Assembly: GCA_031257075.1 (NCBI GenBank)
Contig: JAIRPM010000122.1
Location: 1-29,826, forward strand
Direction of reading: 5' to 3'
Length of the DNA stretch: 29,826 nucleotides
Source of the DNA: Spirochaetaceae bacterium
Lineage (GTDB): Bacteria > Spirochaetota > Spirochaetia > Treponematales > Breznakiellaceae
The notes beneath the pieces were generated by a model. That model ran no database searches. It was not told the DNA's origin and saw only the letters and a program-made list of their open reading frames with translations. The first letter of the stretch is position 1. Each line of letters opens with the position of its first letter. Positions 22,276 to 28,588 of the stretch are shown one piece after another. The translations under genes were made by a program, and so were the position numbers.

Positions 22276-22767
22276 ATGGCAGACAATCAACAGTATACCG
22301 CATGTTTGAGGCTTTTGCGGGACGAATTGAAGAGCTTGCACGAAATAAGCGCATTGCAAGAAAAGGTAAACGCCGCTGTACGAAATCACAAATGGGCCGA
22401 CTATGAACAACTTATGCATACGATGAAAGCATTGGGGCTTAAAATCGAAAAACAGGAAACGGCGCGGTTTGAACTTATGCAAAAAACCGGCAGGCGCGGC
22501 GCGGAACTTCAGTTTTATGCCTTTGCTGCCCGTTTCCCCGTCAAAGAACGCTATGAACTTACCCGTGTCTACCGCGCTCTCAAACTGCAGGCGGGCCGCA
22601 TCCGTTCAACCAATAACGCTCTCCATGATTTTTTGTATGCACAAATAAGCCTTGTCAGCGGTATACTCGAAGCGGCCTTCCCCGACCGGCGCGGTATGTT
22701 TTACGGGCGCTATGGCAACACCCGTCGCGCCGACATGCGCAGCGTTGTACTTAACAGAGTGTTTTGA
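22276..22767 (+). CDS. FlgN-like flagellar export chaperone (tentative)
   Basis: This 163-residue, almost wholly helical protein has the shape of FlgN proteins: long amphipathic helices with Leu/Glu/Lys repeats (about 8-75), a conserved middle (YELTRVYRALKLQAGRIRST), a second helix pair (about 113-135), then a basic tail YGNTRRADMRSVVLNRVF. FlgN binds the hook-associated proteins FlgK and FlgL and delivers them to the flagellar export gate. The strong ribosome binding site GAGGAG precedes ATG 22276. Against the call, flgK and flgL are not adjacent, and a generic coiled-coil protein could look similar. The next gene begins 3 bases after its stop. Confidence 0.5.
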   Translation: MADNQQYTACLRLLRDELKSLHEISALQEKVNAAVRNHKWADYEQLMHTMKALGLKIEKQETARFELMQKTGRRGAELQFYAFAARFPVKERYELTRVYRALKLQAGRIRSTNNALHDFLYAQISLVSGILEAAFPDRRGMFYGRYGNTRRADMRSVVLNRVF

Positions 22768-22770
22768 TAT

Positions 22771-23805
22771 ATGGGCGAAAAGATAATTCATTTGGTAACG
22801 GGCGCTACCGGACGGACAGGGTTTGCCTTATGCGCCGAATTATCAAAGCGCGGCGCTTTTGTCCGCGCCCTTATACGCCCTCAGTCGGAACGCTATAAAC
22901 CTTTCCTTGAACCTTATGTGAACGAATTTGTGTATGGTGACATACGCGATGCGGCATCTGTGAACGCGGCATTTTCAGACGTTTCCTATGTATACCATTT
23001 GGCAGCTATTGTTTCTATCGCAAGCAAAATGACCGCCGAAATCCATGATGTGAATATTAACGGCGTAAAAAATGTGATAAACGCCTGTATTAAAAACAAT
23101 GTTAAACGGCTGGTACATACCGGCACCGTACACACTCTTCCTTTTCATGACACCGTAAGCACACTCCGCGAAATCCCCCGTTTTGATGAACACAAAGTTG
23201 ACGGGCCTTATGCCGTTTCAAAATCCATAGGCTCCAATCTCGTACTTGATGCCGTGAGTGAACGCGGCTTAAACGCCGTTATTGCGATGCCTTCCGGCAT
23301 TATCGGCGGTTTTGAATTAAAACCTTCTAATTTTGGTCAAATGGTGAGAGATGTCGCGGAAGGCAAATTGCCCTGTTATCTGAAAGGACGCTATGATTTT
23401 GTTGATGTACAGGATGTTGCCTCGGCGCTGGCGGATTTAGCAGACAAAGGCGCTGCCGGCGAAAGTTATATTCTGTCCGGGCATATTGCCTATGTAAAAG
23501 AATTGATTGAATACGCAGCGCAGGCCGCCGGAAAGAAAGCGCCTTCGTTGTGTATGCCTCTGCCGCTGGTGAAAATTTTTTCGTATCCCGCCGAATGGTT
23601 TTGCCTTTTATTCAAACGCACTTTGATGTTTACCCCCTACGCAATAAAAGTCTTAGGTGATAATTGCAATTTTAGCCATGAGAAAATTGCCGCACTTACC
23701 GGTTATGCTCCTCGTTCTGTCGAAGAATCAATTAAAGAACAAGTTGATTTTTATATGAATGTATACAAGCCGTTAATACGGCCTTTGAGCGCCGCAAAAG
23801 GGTAG
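22771..23805 (+). CDS. NAD(P)-dependent epimerase/dehydratase (extended SDR)
   Basis: This 344-residue extended short-chain dehydrogenase has the nucleotide-binding GATGRTG (11-17), Asp57 in the GDIRD turn, HLAAIVS, and the active-site pair Tyr147 and Lys151 (YAVSK). HTGTVHTLPF supplies the Thr/Ser position. The FVDVQDVASAL and SYILSGH segments place it among dihydroflavonol-reductase-like or nucleotide-sugar epimerase-like enzymes. The substrate is unknown; with flagellar and Maf genes nearby, a sugar-nucleotide role is attractive but unproven. It lies 3 bases after the FlgN-like gene and 4 bases before the next one, without a good ribosome binding site of its own. Confidence 0.82.
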   Translation: MGEKIIHLVTGATGRTGFALCAELSKRGAFVRALIRPQSERYKPFLEPYVNEFVYGDIRDAASVNAAFSDVSYVYHLAAIVSIASKMTAEIHDVNINGVKNVINACIKNNVKRLVHTGTVHTLPFHDTVSTLREIPRFDEHKVDGPYAVSKSIGSNLVLDAVSERGLNAVIAMPSGIIGGFELKPSNFGQMVRDVAEGKLPCYLKGRYDFVDVQDVASALADLADKGAAGESYILSGHIAYVKELIEYAAQAAGKKAPSLCMPLPLVKIFSYPAEWFCLLFKRTLMFTPYAIKVLGDNCNFSHEKIAALTGYAPRSVEESIKEQVDFYMNVYKPLIRPLSAAKG

Positions 23806-23809
23806 CCTG

Positions 23810-24577
23810 ATGATGACAAAGATATATTATTTTTCTGGAACCGGAAATACGCTCGCCGCGGCAAAACGGCTGGCGCTTTTACTTGATGGGGAAGTTTTTA
23901 ATATAGCCGGCTGTATGCAAATGCCGGAATATACAGCATTTGCCGCGGAACGTATCGTGCTTATGTTTCCCGCATACGCATACGGAGTGCCGTTTATAGT
24001 CCGGCGTTTTGTACAGCGTTTCCGTTTTGATTCGCCCTATATTGCGGCGCTGGTAACTTATGGCAGCGCTCCGGGCGGCGCATTAGCCGAAATTGCTGCC
24101 GTTATGAAAAAACAGGGCGGGCGGTTGTCGTTTGTAAGCGGTATTCCCAGTGTGGAAAATTACATTCCCATTTTTGGAACACCGTCAGAAGATATCTGTA
24201 AAAAACGACTTGCTTTGCAGCACGATGCGGTGAATGCGGCTGCCCTTGCGCTTGCGGCCGGCAAACAAAAGAACACCGTTCCCTTTCATCCATTTTCACG
24301 CCTTATTAGCGGATTGTTCCGGCTGGGAAAGAAGTTTTTTGTTCAAGCCTATACTCTGAACAAAAAGTGTAACGGCTGCGGTTTGTGTGTGAAAATTTGC
24401 CCCGTTGCTGCCATTACTCTGCAAAACGGCAAACCTGTATTTGGCGGGGCTTGCGAGCATTGCCAAGCCTGTTTGAACTGGTGCCCTTGTCAGGCTGTCG
24501 ATTATATGCGCCTCAAACCCGGTGTGCCGCGCTACCATCATCCTGATATAGAAGTTGCTGAAATGATAGTGCGGTAA
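23810..24577 (+). CDS. EFR1-family flavodoxin/ferredoxin fusion protein
   Basis: This 255-residue cytoplasmic redox protein has an N-terminal flavodoxin-like domain (FSGTGNT at 8-14 for FMN phosphate; FPAYAYGVP; TYGSAPGG) and a C-terminal pair of [4Fe-4S] motifs. The cluster ligands are Cys187, Cys190, Cys193, Cys197 and Cys215, Cys218, Cys221, Cys225 (CNGCGLCVKICP and CEHCQACLNWCP). EFR1 proteins shuttle electrons in anaerobes, and partners are rarely known. The start may be either of two adjacent ATG codons (23810 or 23813). It is the third gene of the FlgN-like/epimerase unit, so the operon mixes motility and redox functions. Confidence 0.9.
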   Translation: MMTKIYYFSGTGNTLAAAKRLALLLDGEVFNIAGCMQMPEYTAFAAERIVLMFPAYAYGVPFIVRRFVQRFRFDSPYIAALVTYGSAPGGALAEIAAVMKKQGGRLSFVSGIPSVENYIPIFGTPSEDICKKRLALQHDAVNAAALALAAGKQKNTVPFHPFSRLISGLFRLGKKFFVQAYTLNKKCNGCGLCVKICPVAAITLQNGKPVFGGACEHCQACLNWCPCQAVDYMRLKPGVPRYHHPDIEVAEMIVR

Positions 24578-24604
24578 TTCCGCGATTTTATGTGATGGCG
24601 GACT

Positions 24605-25579
24605 TTACCCCATTATTTTTTCAAATTCGGCAAGAATACGGGGAAGCAGGCCGGCAATACCGGCTTCTATAAGAAAACCGGCGGCATTTTTGTGCCCGCC
24701 ACCGCCAAAACAGGCTGCTACCTGGGAAACATCGATAGTATCACGGGAACGAAGCCCAACGCTGCATTTTTCAGGAGATTCCTGCCGGATAAGGGCTATA
24801 GCCTCCACCCCTTCAATTGACTGAATCAACTGGTAGAGCATATCTGAATCACGGCTTTCCAGCCCAAAACGTTCGGTTTCTTCCAGTTCTTCGGTAGATA
24901 TAATCAATCTGCCGCCCAAATAAGACTTGGCGCGGCTTAGAACATTCGCCATAAGCAACCGCGAATTGAGTGTTTTGCCGCCATTCATCTGCGCAAAAGT
25001 TTTTTTCGGGTTTGCCCCATAGTGAATCAATTCTGAGGCAAGGGCATAGACGCGCTCACCGCCATCATCAACATGGCGGAAAAAACCCGTGTCGGCGGCA
25101 AGGCCAAAAAAAAGAAATTCCGCTTCTTCCGTTGTCGGAGACAAACCAAGCGATGTGATAAGGGCAAAAACAAGAGCCGTAGTTGAAGGTGCCGCGCTGT
25201 CGAGGTAGCGGACGGTTCCGTAGGGGGTGCCGCTTGCATGGTGATCTATGAGTGCCGTGGGAAGCCCTCGCAGGGAGGGGGCCAAGGTGCCTGTGCGTTC
25301 TTCCATAGAACAGTCAATCACAATGACAGAAGCGCCACACCGCGCCGCGTCATCAAGTTCGGGCAAAAAGAGTGCTTTGTAGGGTTGAACTTCGGTACGC
25401 TTGAACGGGCCGGCTGAACAAAGAACTACATCCTTTCCAAGCCGGCGAAGCGCGGAGGCAAGCGCCAATTGGCTTCCGATACAATCTGCATCCGGTTCTT
25501 TATGACCGGCAATGATAAATTTACTACCGTTTCTGATGAAATCAACAAGTTCCCGAGGCGGTGGAAACGGCTGCCACAT
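24605..25579 (-). CDS. DHH-family phosphoesterase (NrnA-like nanoRNase/pAp phosphatase)
   Basis: This 324-residue enzyme has all DHH motifs: HKEPDADCIGS (His26, Asp30, Asp32), VIDCS (Asp89), IDHHAS (Asp112, His113, His114) and AADTGFF (Asp163). A DHHA1 domain ends in FGGGGHKNAAGF (291-302). NrnA-type members degrade 2-5 nucleotide RNAs and 3'-phosphoadenosine 5'-phosphate; some relatives hydrolyse cyclic dinucleotides. Two manganese ions should bind the DHH site. ATG 25579 is chosen: it follows the stop of the upstream exported-protein gene after one base and begins at the family's usual N-terminus, whereas the open frame to 25723 runs through that upstream gene. Confidence 0.9.
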   Translation of the reverse strand: MWQPFPPPRELVDFIRNGSKFIIAGHKEPDADCIGSQLALASALRRLGKDVVLCSAGPFKRTEVQPYKALFLPELDDAARCGASVIVIDCSMEERTGTLAPSLRGLPTALIDHHASGTPYGTVRYLDSAAPSTTALVFALITSLGLSPTTEEAEFLFFGLAADTGFFRHVDDGGERVYALASELIHYGANPKKTFAQMNGGKTLNSRLLMANVLSRAKSYLGGRLIISTEELEETERFGLESRDSDMLYQLIQSIEGVEAIALIRQESPEKCSVGLRSRDTIDVSQVAACFGGGGHKNAAGFLIEAGIAGLLPRILAEFEKIMG

Positions 25580-25580
25580 A

Positions 25581-26066
25581 TCAAAGTTTCCAGTTTTCGG
25601 ATTCGGAAAACAATTTCTGCACGGCAGGAGTATCGTGGGCTGTACCCCATGTGGGATGATTGGGATACTTGCTGACATAGAGCCGTATATGGTCAAGAAC
25701 GCCGCTCTTGTAGTAAACAACAAGGTGCGGCCACACCTGCCCGGACCCTATTTGGACCATTTCACCCTTCCTAATCACTTTGTTATCCCCGCCCGATTCT
25801 TGCACCGCTTTGTCAAACCATGTGTAGGGAACAGCAACACGAATTTTTTTATCGCCCAGAACACCCTCCCGGTACTGGATAATATAACCCTGTGGCGCCG
25901 TATAGATTTTGTCAAACATTACCTGTTTAACATAGAATTCAGTCTGGTTGACAGGCTGCGGCTTTTCCCGCGTATCCTGCGCGTCTGCCGCGGACGGCAT
26001 GAGCAATGCCGCGCCGCCCAACACAGCGCCCATAAGCGCCGTAATTCCATATCTTGAAAACTTCAT
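25581..26066 (-). CDS. Small exported protein of unknown function
   Basis: This 161-residue protein has a clear signal peptide with a cleavage site after SAADA (about residue 29). The mature part is polar and Tyr/Trp-rich, with YIIQYREGVLGDKKIRVAVP, KGEMVQIGSGQVWPHLVVYY and SGVLDHIRLYVSKYP; it looks like one small beta-rich domain. I do not recognise the family. ATG 26066 is preferred over TTG 26072 because GAGGGG sits 6 bases upstream. It is first in an operon with the DHH phosphoesterase and has a good promoter. The two products act in different compartments, so the pairing gives no direct clue. Confidence 0.78.
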   Translation of the reverse strand: MKFSRYGITALMGAVLGGAALLMPSAADAQDTREKPQPVNQTEFYVKQVMFDKIYTAPQGYIIQYREGVLGDKKIRVAVPYTWFDKAVQESGGDNKVIRKGEMVQIGSGQVWPHLVVYYKSGVLDHIRLYVSKYPNHPTWGTAHDTPAVQKLFSESENWKL

Positions 26067-26121
26067 AAACAACCCCTCATTAAAAAATATGCCGCACGAC
26101 TAAAGCGTCCAGCCTCTTTCT

Positions 26122-26150
26122 ATTATACCAAAACCGCTTCATTTTGTCTA
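26122..26150 (-). promoter_or_regulatory. Promoter of the exported protein/DHH operon
   Basis: On the minus strand TAGACA (26150-26145) and consensus TATAAT (26127-26122) are 17 bases apart. The expected leader is about 49 bases. Confidence 0.75.
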
Positions 26151-26220
26151 GTAGCCCTGCGGACAAAATCTAACAAACGCATGGGCTTCATCCTTTCGTA
26201 TGTTCGGCGTGAAATGGGAC

Positions 26221-26249
26221 TTGAGGTTTCCCTGTAAAACGCATATACT
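26221..26249 (+). promoter_or_regulatory. Promoter of the RecA-fold ATPase gene
   Basis: TTGAGG (26221-26226) and TATACT (26244-26249) are 17 bases apart. Initiation near 26256 would give a leader of about 13 bases beginning at the AAGGAG ribosome binding site. Confidence 0.6.
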
Positions 26250-26268
26250 TTTTTGCAAGGAGATTACT

Positions 26269-26970
26269 ATGGTAAAAGATGAGTTGATTCAGCGAAGTCC
26301 GGTGCGCGTACTGGAAAAAGCAATGAAAGGCGGACTGAAAAACGGAGAAATGGGCGTGATTTCCGGGCCGTCCGGACTGGGGAAAACCTCGGTTTTGGTG
26401 CAGATTGCGCTGGATAAACTGTTGCAGGATAAAAAAGTTATTCATATATCCTTTACCCCTAATGCCGATTACGTTATAGACTGGTATGCAAGCATATTTA
26501 ACGAATTTGTCAATAAACGGAGTGTTGAAAATCTTGCCGCGTTAAAAGACCAAATCACAACCAACCGCATTCTTATGAATTTTAGCCAAACGGGTGTTAA
26601 TTCAGATGTCATCCGCAAAAGTCTGCAATCAATGATTGTAGAAGGCGGTTACAAGGCTGAAGCCATAATCATTGATGGTTTTGATTTTTCCATTGCCACA
26701 TACGAGCGTATCAAAACATTCAAAGATTTTGCCGCCGGTTTAGGGCTTGTTGTATGGTACAGTTGCACGTTCAAGGGTGAGCCGCCCTGTAATGACAAGC
26801 ATATTCCAACCGTGCTCAAAGACGTAGAGAGTGTTTTTGATTGCATAGTCAATATCAATGCCAAGCCATATCATCTGGAACTTGCCGTTGTTAAAGAACG
26901 AGGCAATTATCTCTCATCAGCGAACCCGGTTAAACTTGACCCGCGTACACTGTTATTACTGGAAAACTAA
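26269..26970 (+). CDS. Small RecA-superfamily P-loop ATPase of unknown role
   Basis: This 233-residue protein consists of a single RecA/RadA/KaiC-like ATPase core. Walker A is GPSGLGKTS (33-41); Walker B is EAIIIDGFDF with Asp136. A family-typical opening segment (RVLEKAMKGGLKNGEMGVIS) precedes Walker A. No helicase N-domain, zinc finger or Lon-like extension is present, so it is neither DnaB nor RadA. Ser/Cys at 165-166 (WYSCTFKG) and the late SVFDCIVNINAKPYHLELAVVKERG resemble the sensor and arginine-finger region of KaiC/Rad55-like proteins. AAGGAG is 6 bases upstream of ATG 26269; an earlier ATG at 26200 lies before the promoter and is rejected. The gene stands alone, so context gives no function. 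Confidence 0.8.
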   Translation: MVKDELIQRSPVRVLEKAMKGGLKNGEMGVISGPSGLGKTSVLVQIALDKLLQDKKVIHISFTPNADYVIDWYASIFNEFVNKRSVENLAALKDQITTNRILMNFSQTGVNSDVIRKSLQSMIVEGGYKAEAIIIDGFDFSIATYERIKTFKDFAAGLGLVVWYSCTFKGEPPCNDKHIPTVLKDVESVFDCIVNINAKPYHLELAVVKERGNYLSSANPVKLDPRTLLLLEN

Positions 26971-27018
26971 GGAAACGTTGGCCCGGCAAACACCGCGCCT
27001 TCAATTCCATAGTTTTCA

Positions 27019-27060
27019 ACGCATTCAGCGCCTTCTTTACGGAGAATTCGCTGAATGCGT
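27019..27060. repeat. 12-bp inverted repeat across the end of the lipoprotein gene
   Basis: ACGCATTCAGCG (27019-27030) and CGCTGAATGCGT (27049-27060) are perfect inverted copies around an 18-base loop. They span the stop codon of the minus-strand gene, between convergent genes. A weak terminator or RNA-stability element is possible; T runs are short. Confidence 0.5.
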
Positions 27061-27897
27061 GTTTTCGTCCCAACGCCTGAAAACAGAGGCATTTTTAGCG
27101 CAGCGAAAAACACCTTCGGCGCAAAAGTACTGCTGCACCTTGCCGGAAATTCTGGCAGAAACCGTTTCACCTTGTTTCCAATCGTAAGAGGGCGCAAAGG
27201 GTGAAACATTTATCCATGGGCCAGATGCGGGTATCGTTATTCGTACATATACTGGTTCTTGCGCCTTGATTCGGCTTGCCATAAAACTTGATTCGACGGT
27301 TTTTGCCGCAATGAGTTCCCAATCGGCAAGCCATGGGTTGGCAAGCGCTTCTTTTTCTATTTTTCCGGTTTCAAACAGTTCGCGGAAACGTTTCCAGTCA
27401 AAATTTTGCGGCGGCCGTTTTTTGTTATTGTGTTTTGCAAGCAATTTGAAAAAATTGGCATCAACGCCGCCCTGCCATGAAAGCCGGATAGCACCGGAGG
27501 CGGCATCAAACGGAAAAATCGCGCCCGCAGGATAAAACACTCCCGGCATTATTTTTTTCTCTGGCCAAAACGGGCGCGCGCAAACCGGTGTTGAAGTTAC
27601 CGGATAGAGGAAAATTTTCTGATTACCAAGCCTGCTTGAACTTGCCAGTTCGATTTCACGCAGCATGCCGGTATCGTCAATCCACTCGACTTCCCAATGA
27701 GGGTCGCCCAGTAGTTCGAGCCATTCGGCAGGCAGCGCGGGCACCACCAACGAATATTCCGATTTTGTTTCTGAAATAGCGCATGCGGCGCAGGTTGCAG
27801 CGCAGACGGCGGCACAGGTTGCGGCGCAAAATGTCAAAAATATACGCATGCCTAAAAGCCAAAATCGTTTCCAGAGGGTAAAAAGTATAGTCTTCAT
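27037..27897 (-). CDS. Putative exported lipoprotein of unknown function
   Basis: This 286-residue protein has a basic, hydrophobic N-terminus followed by a stretch in which Cys recurs every four residues (Cys24, 28, 32, 36, then 39) in CAA(T/V) units encoded by 12-base repeats. Any of these could serve as a loose spirochaete lipobox cysteine. The mature part has SLVVPALPAEWLELLGDPHW, MPGVFYPAGAIFPFD and PVYVRITIPASGPWINVSPF, suggesting beta-rich domains; I do not recognise the family. ATG 27897 has AAGGG very close to it (2 bases). An internal ATG at codon 17 (27849), preceded by TTAGG, is an alternative that still keeps the Cys repeat. An unidentified gene remnant lies 22 bases upstream on the same strand. 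Confidence 0.7.
   Translation of the reverse strand: MKTILFTLWKRFWLLGMRIFLTFCAATCAAVCAATCAACAISETKSEYSLVVPALPAEWLELLGDPHWEVEWIDDTGMLREIELASSSRLGNQKIFLYPVTSTPVCARPFWPEKKIMPGVFYPAGAIFPFDAASGAIRLSWQGGVDANFFKLLAKHNNKKRPPQNFDWKRFRELFETGKIEKEALANPWLADWELIAAKTVESSFMASRIKAQEPVYVRITIPASGPWINVSPFAPSYDWKQGETVSARISGKVQQYFCAEGVFRCAKNASVFRRWDENTHSANSP
27785..27832. repeat. Four 12-bp repeats encoding a Cys-Ala-Ala signal region
   Basis: Units GCGGCGCAGGTT, GCAGCGCAGACG, GCGGCACAGGTT and GCGGCGCAAAAT follow each other in frame with the minus-strand gene. Units 1 and 3 differ by one base, hinting at a 24-base parent unit. Changes in copy number would alter the number of possible lipidation cysteines by one each without shifting frame. 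Confidence 0.8.
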
Positions 27898-27919
27898 ACC
27901 CTTTTAACTACGCGATGGT

Positions 27920-28264
27920 TTATCCTGCATGAGAATTGTACGGCCATTTCCATTTTTGCAACCGCCTGCCGCCGCCGGAGAAGCTCTTTAAGAGTTGGCT
28001 GGTATCGGCATCGTAAAATTTTACTTCAGCAATGCCGCGTTCCGGATCAGGCGATCCTCCCGAAAGCCCGGCTTCTATCTTATGACAATATTTTTCCCCT
28101 TTTTTTATTTTTATTTCCGAGGGTAAAGAGTACTCATTTTTTTCAGAATATTGCGTCTCCATGCGCAGGTTGTACGAAGATTTATTGGCAATAGTTACCT
28201 CCGTGTAATAGGTGCTTCCCTGGAGCAGTGGCTGGCGTTTTTTGACGAGAGGATGCCCGAGCAA
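27920..28264 (-). pseudogene. 5'-truncated gene fragment (exported beta-domain protein)
   Basis: The frame on the minus strand encodes a convincing small domain: TEVTIANKSSYNLRMETQYS, LPSEIKIKKGEKYCHKIEAG, GIAEVKFYDADTSQLLKSFS. It lacks a plausible start or signal peptide. The only upstream starts are TTG 28264 without a ribosome binding site, and the first 17 or so residues lie antisense to a transposase fragment beginning at about 28211. The most likely reading is that the original 5' end, probably a signal or lipoprotein sequence, was lost when foreign DNA joined here. The fragment precedes the putative lipoprotein gene by 22 bases and may once have formed an operon with it. Family unknown. 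Confidence 0.5.
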
Positions 28265-28432
28265 ACATTACGGGAGGTATTAAAGATGAACACGGCTATG
28301 GAGAAGAGGATATACAAGAACTAACAGGCCTAAGTCCCGAAGATATTAGCGCCCGCCAGCCGCACTCCCGCACCCATAAAAAATCCCCGCACATATCGCT
28401 GTTACGCGAGCATGTGCGGGGGGTGTGTTAAA
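28211..28432 (+). pseudogene. Remnant of a PD-(D/E)XK (Rpn/TIGR01784-type) transposase
   Basis: One frame (28211-28324) encodes GASLEQWLAFFDERMPEQTL then REVLKMNTAMEKR before a stop. It resembles the LEKWL-F region and following helix of PD-(D/E)XK nuclease family transposases. A second frame, overlapping it from about 28291, encodes HGYGEEDIQELTGLSPEDIS, which looks like the usual C-terminal tail of the same proteins. The nuclease domain and the middle region are absent. An internal deletion plus frameshift would bring the two pieces together. This recognition is from memory of family motifs. Confidence 0.45.
28378..28421 (-). terminator. Rho-independent terminator for the GLUG-repeat protein gene
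   Basis: On the minus strand CCCCGCACAT (28421-28412) pairs perfectly with ATGTGCGGGG (28394-28385), with an inner TCGC/GCGA stem in the loop, followed by A and six T. It lies about 170 bases after the stop of the gene on that strand. Confidence 0.75.
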
Positions 28433-28588
28433 GAAAAGCTAATCTACAATACACTGCATTTTAAAAAAATGCAAGCGTTTTGTGTAGCGGTGAAAGCGGC
28501 AAACAAGAACGATTGCCCACTGCTCACCGCCCCTGCCCACTGCTCCTGTTTCCAAGTCGTAAATCCGCCACGGATGGCGGATTTACGA
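28433..28588. other. Non-coding region with direct and inverted repeats
   Basis: No gene is supported here. TGCCCACTGCTC occurs twice, at 28514-28525 and 28534-28545, with a 20-base period. Next to it, AGTCGTAAATCCGCC (28555-28569) and GGCGGATTTACGACT (28576-28590) form a perfect 15-bp stem with the loop ACGGAT. The stem reaches into the stop codon of the minus-strand gene. No T run follows on either strand, so it looks like a palindromic insertion element or a processing site, not a terminator. Confidence 0.6.

Noticed and set aside
25580..25723. N-terminal extension of the DHH phosphoesterase
   Set aside because: It would overlap most of the end of the upstream exported-protein gene in another frame and adds residues unlike the family start; ATG 25579 fits better.
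26200..26268. Upstream ATG for the RecA-fold ATPase
   Set aside because: It precedes the likely promoter and has no ribosome binding site, while ATG 26269 has AAGGAG at ideal spacing.
27019..27060. Inverted repeat as a bidirectional terminator
   Set aside because: An 18-base loop and no proper T run on either strand; kept only as an inverted repeat.
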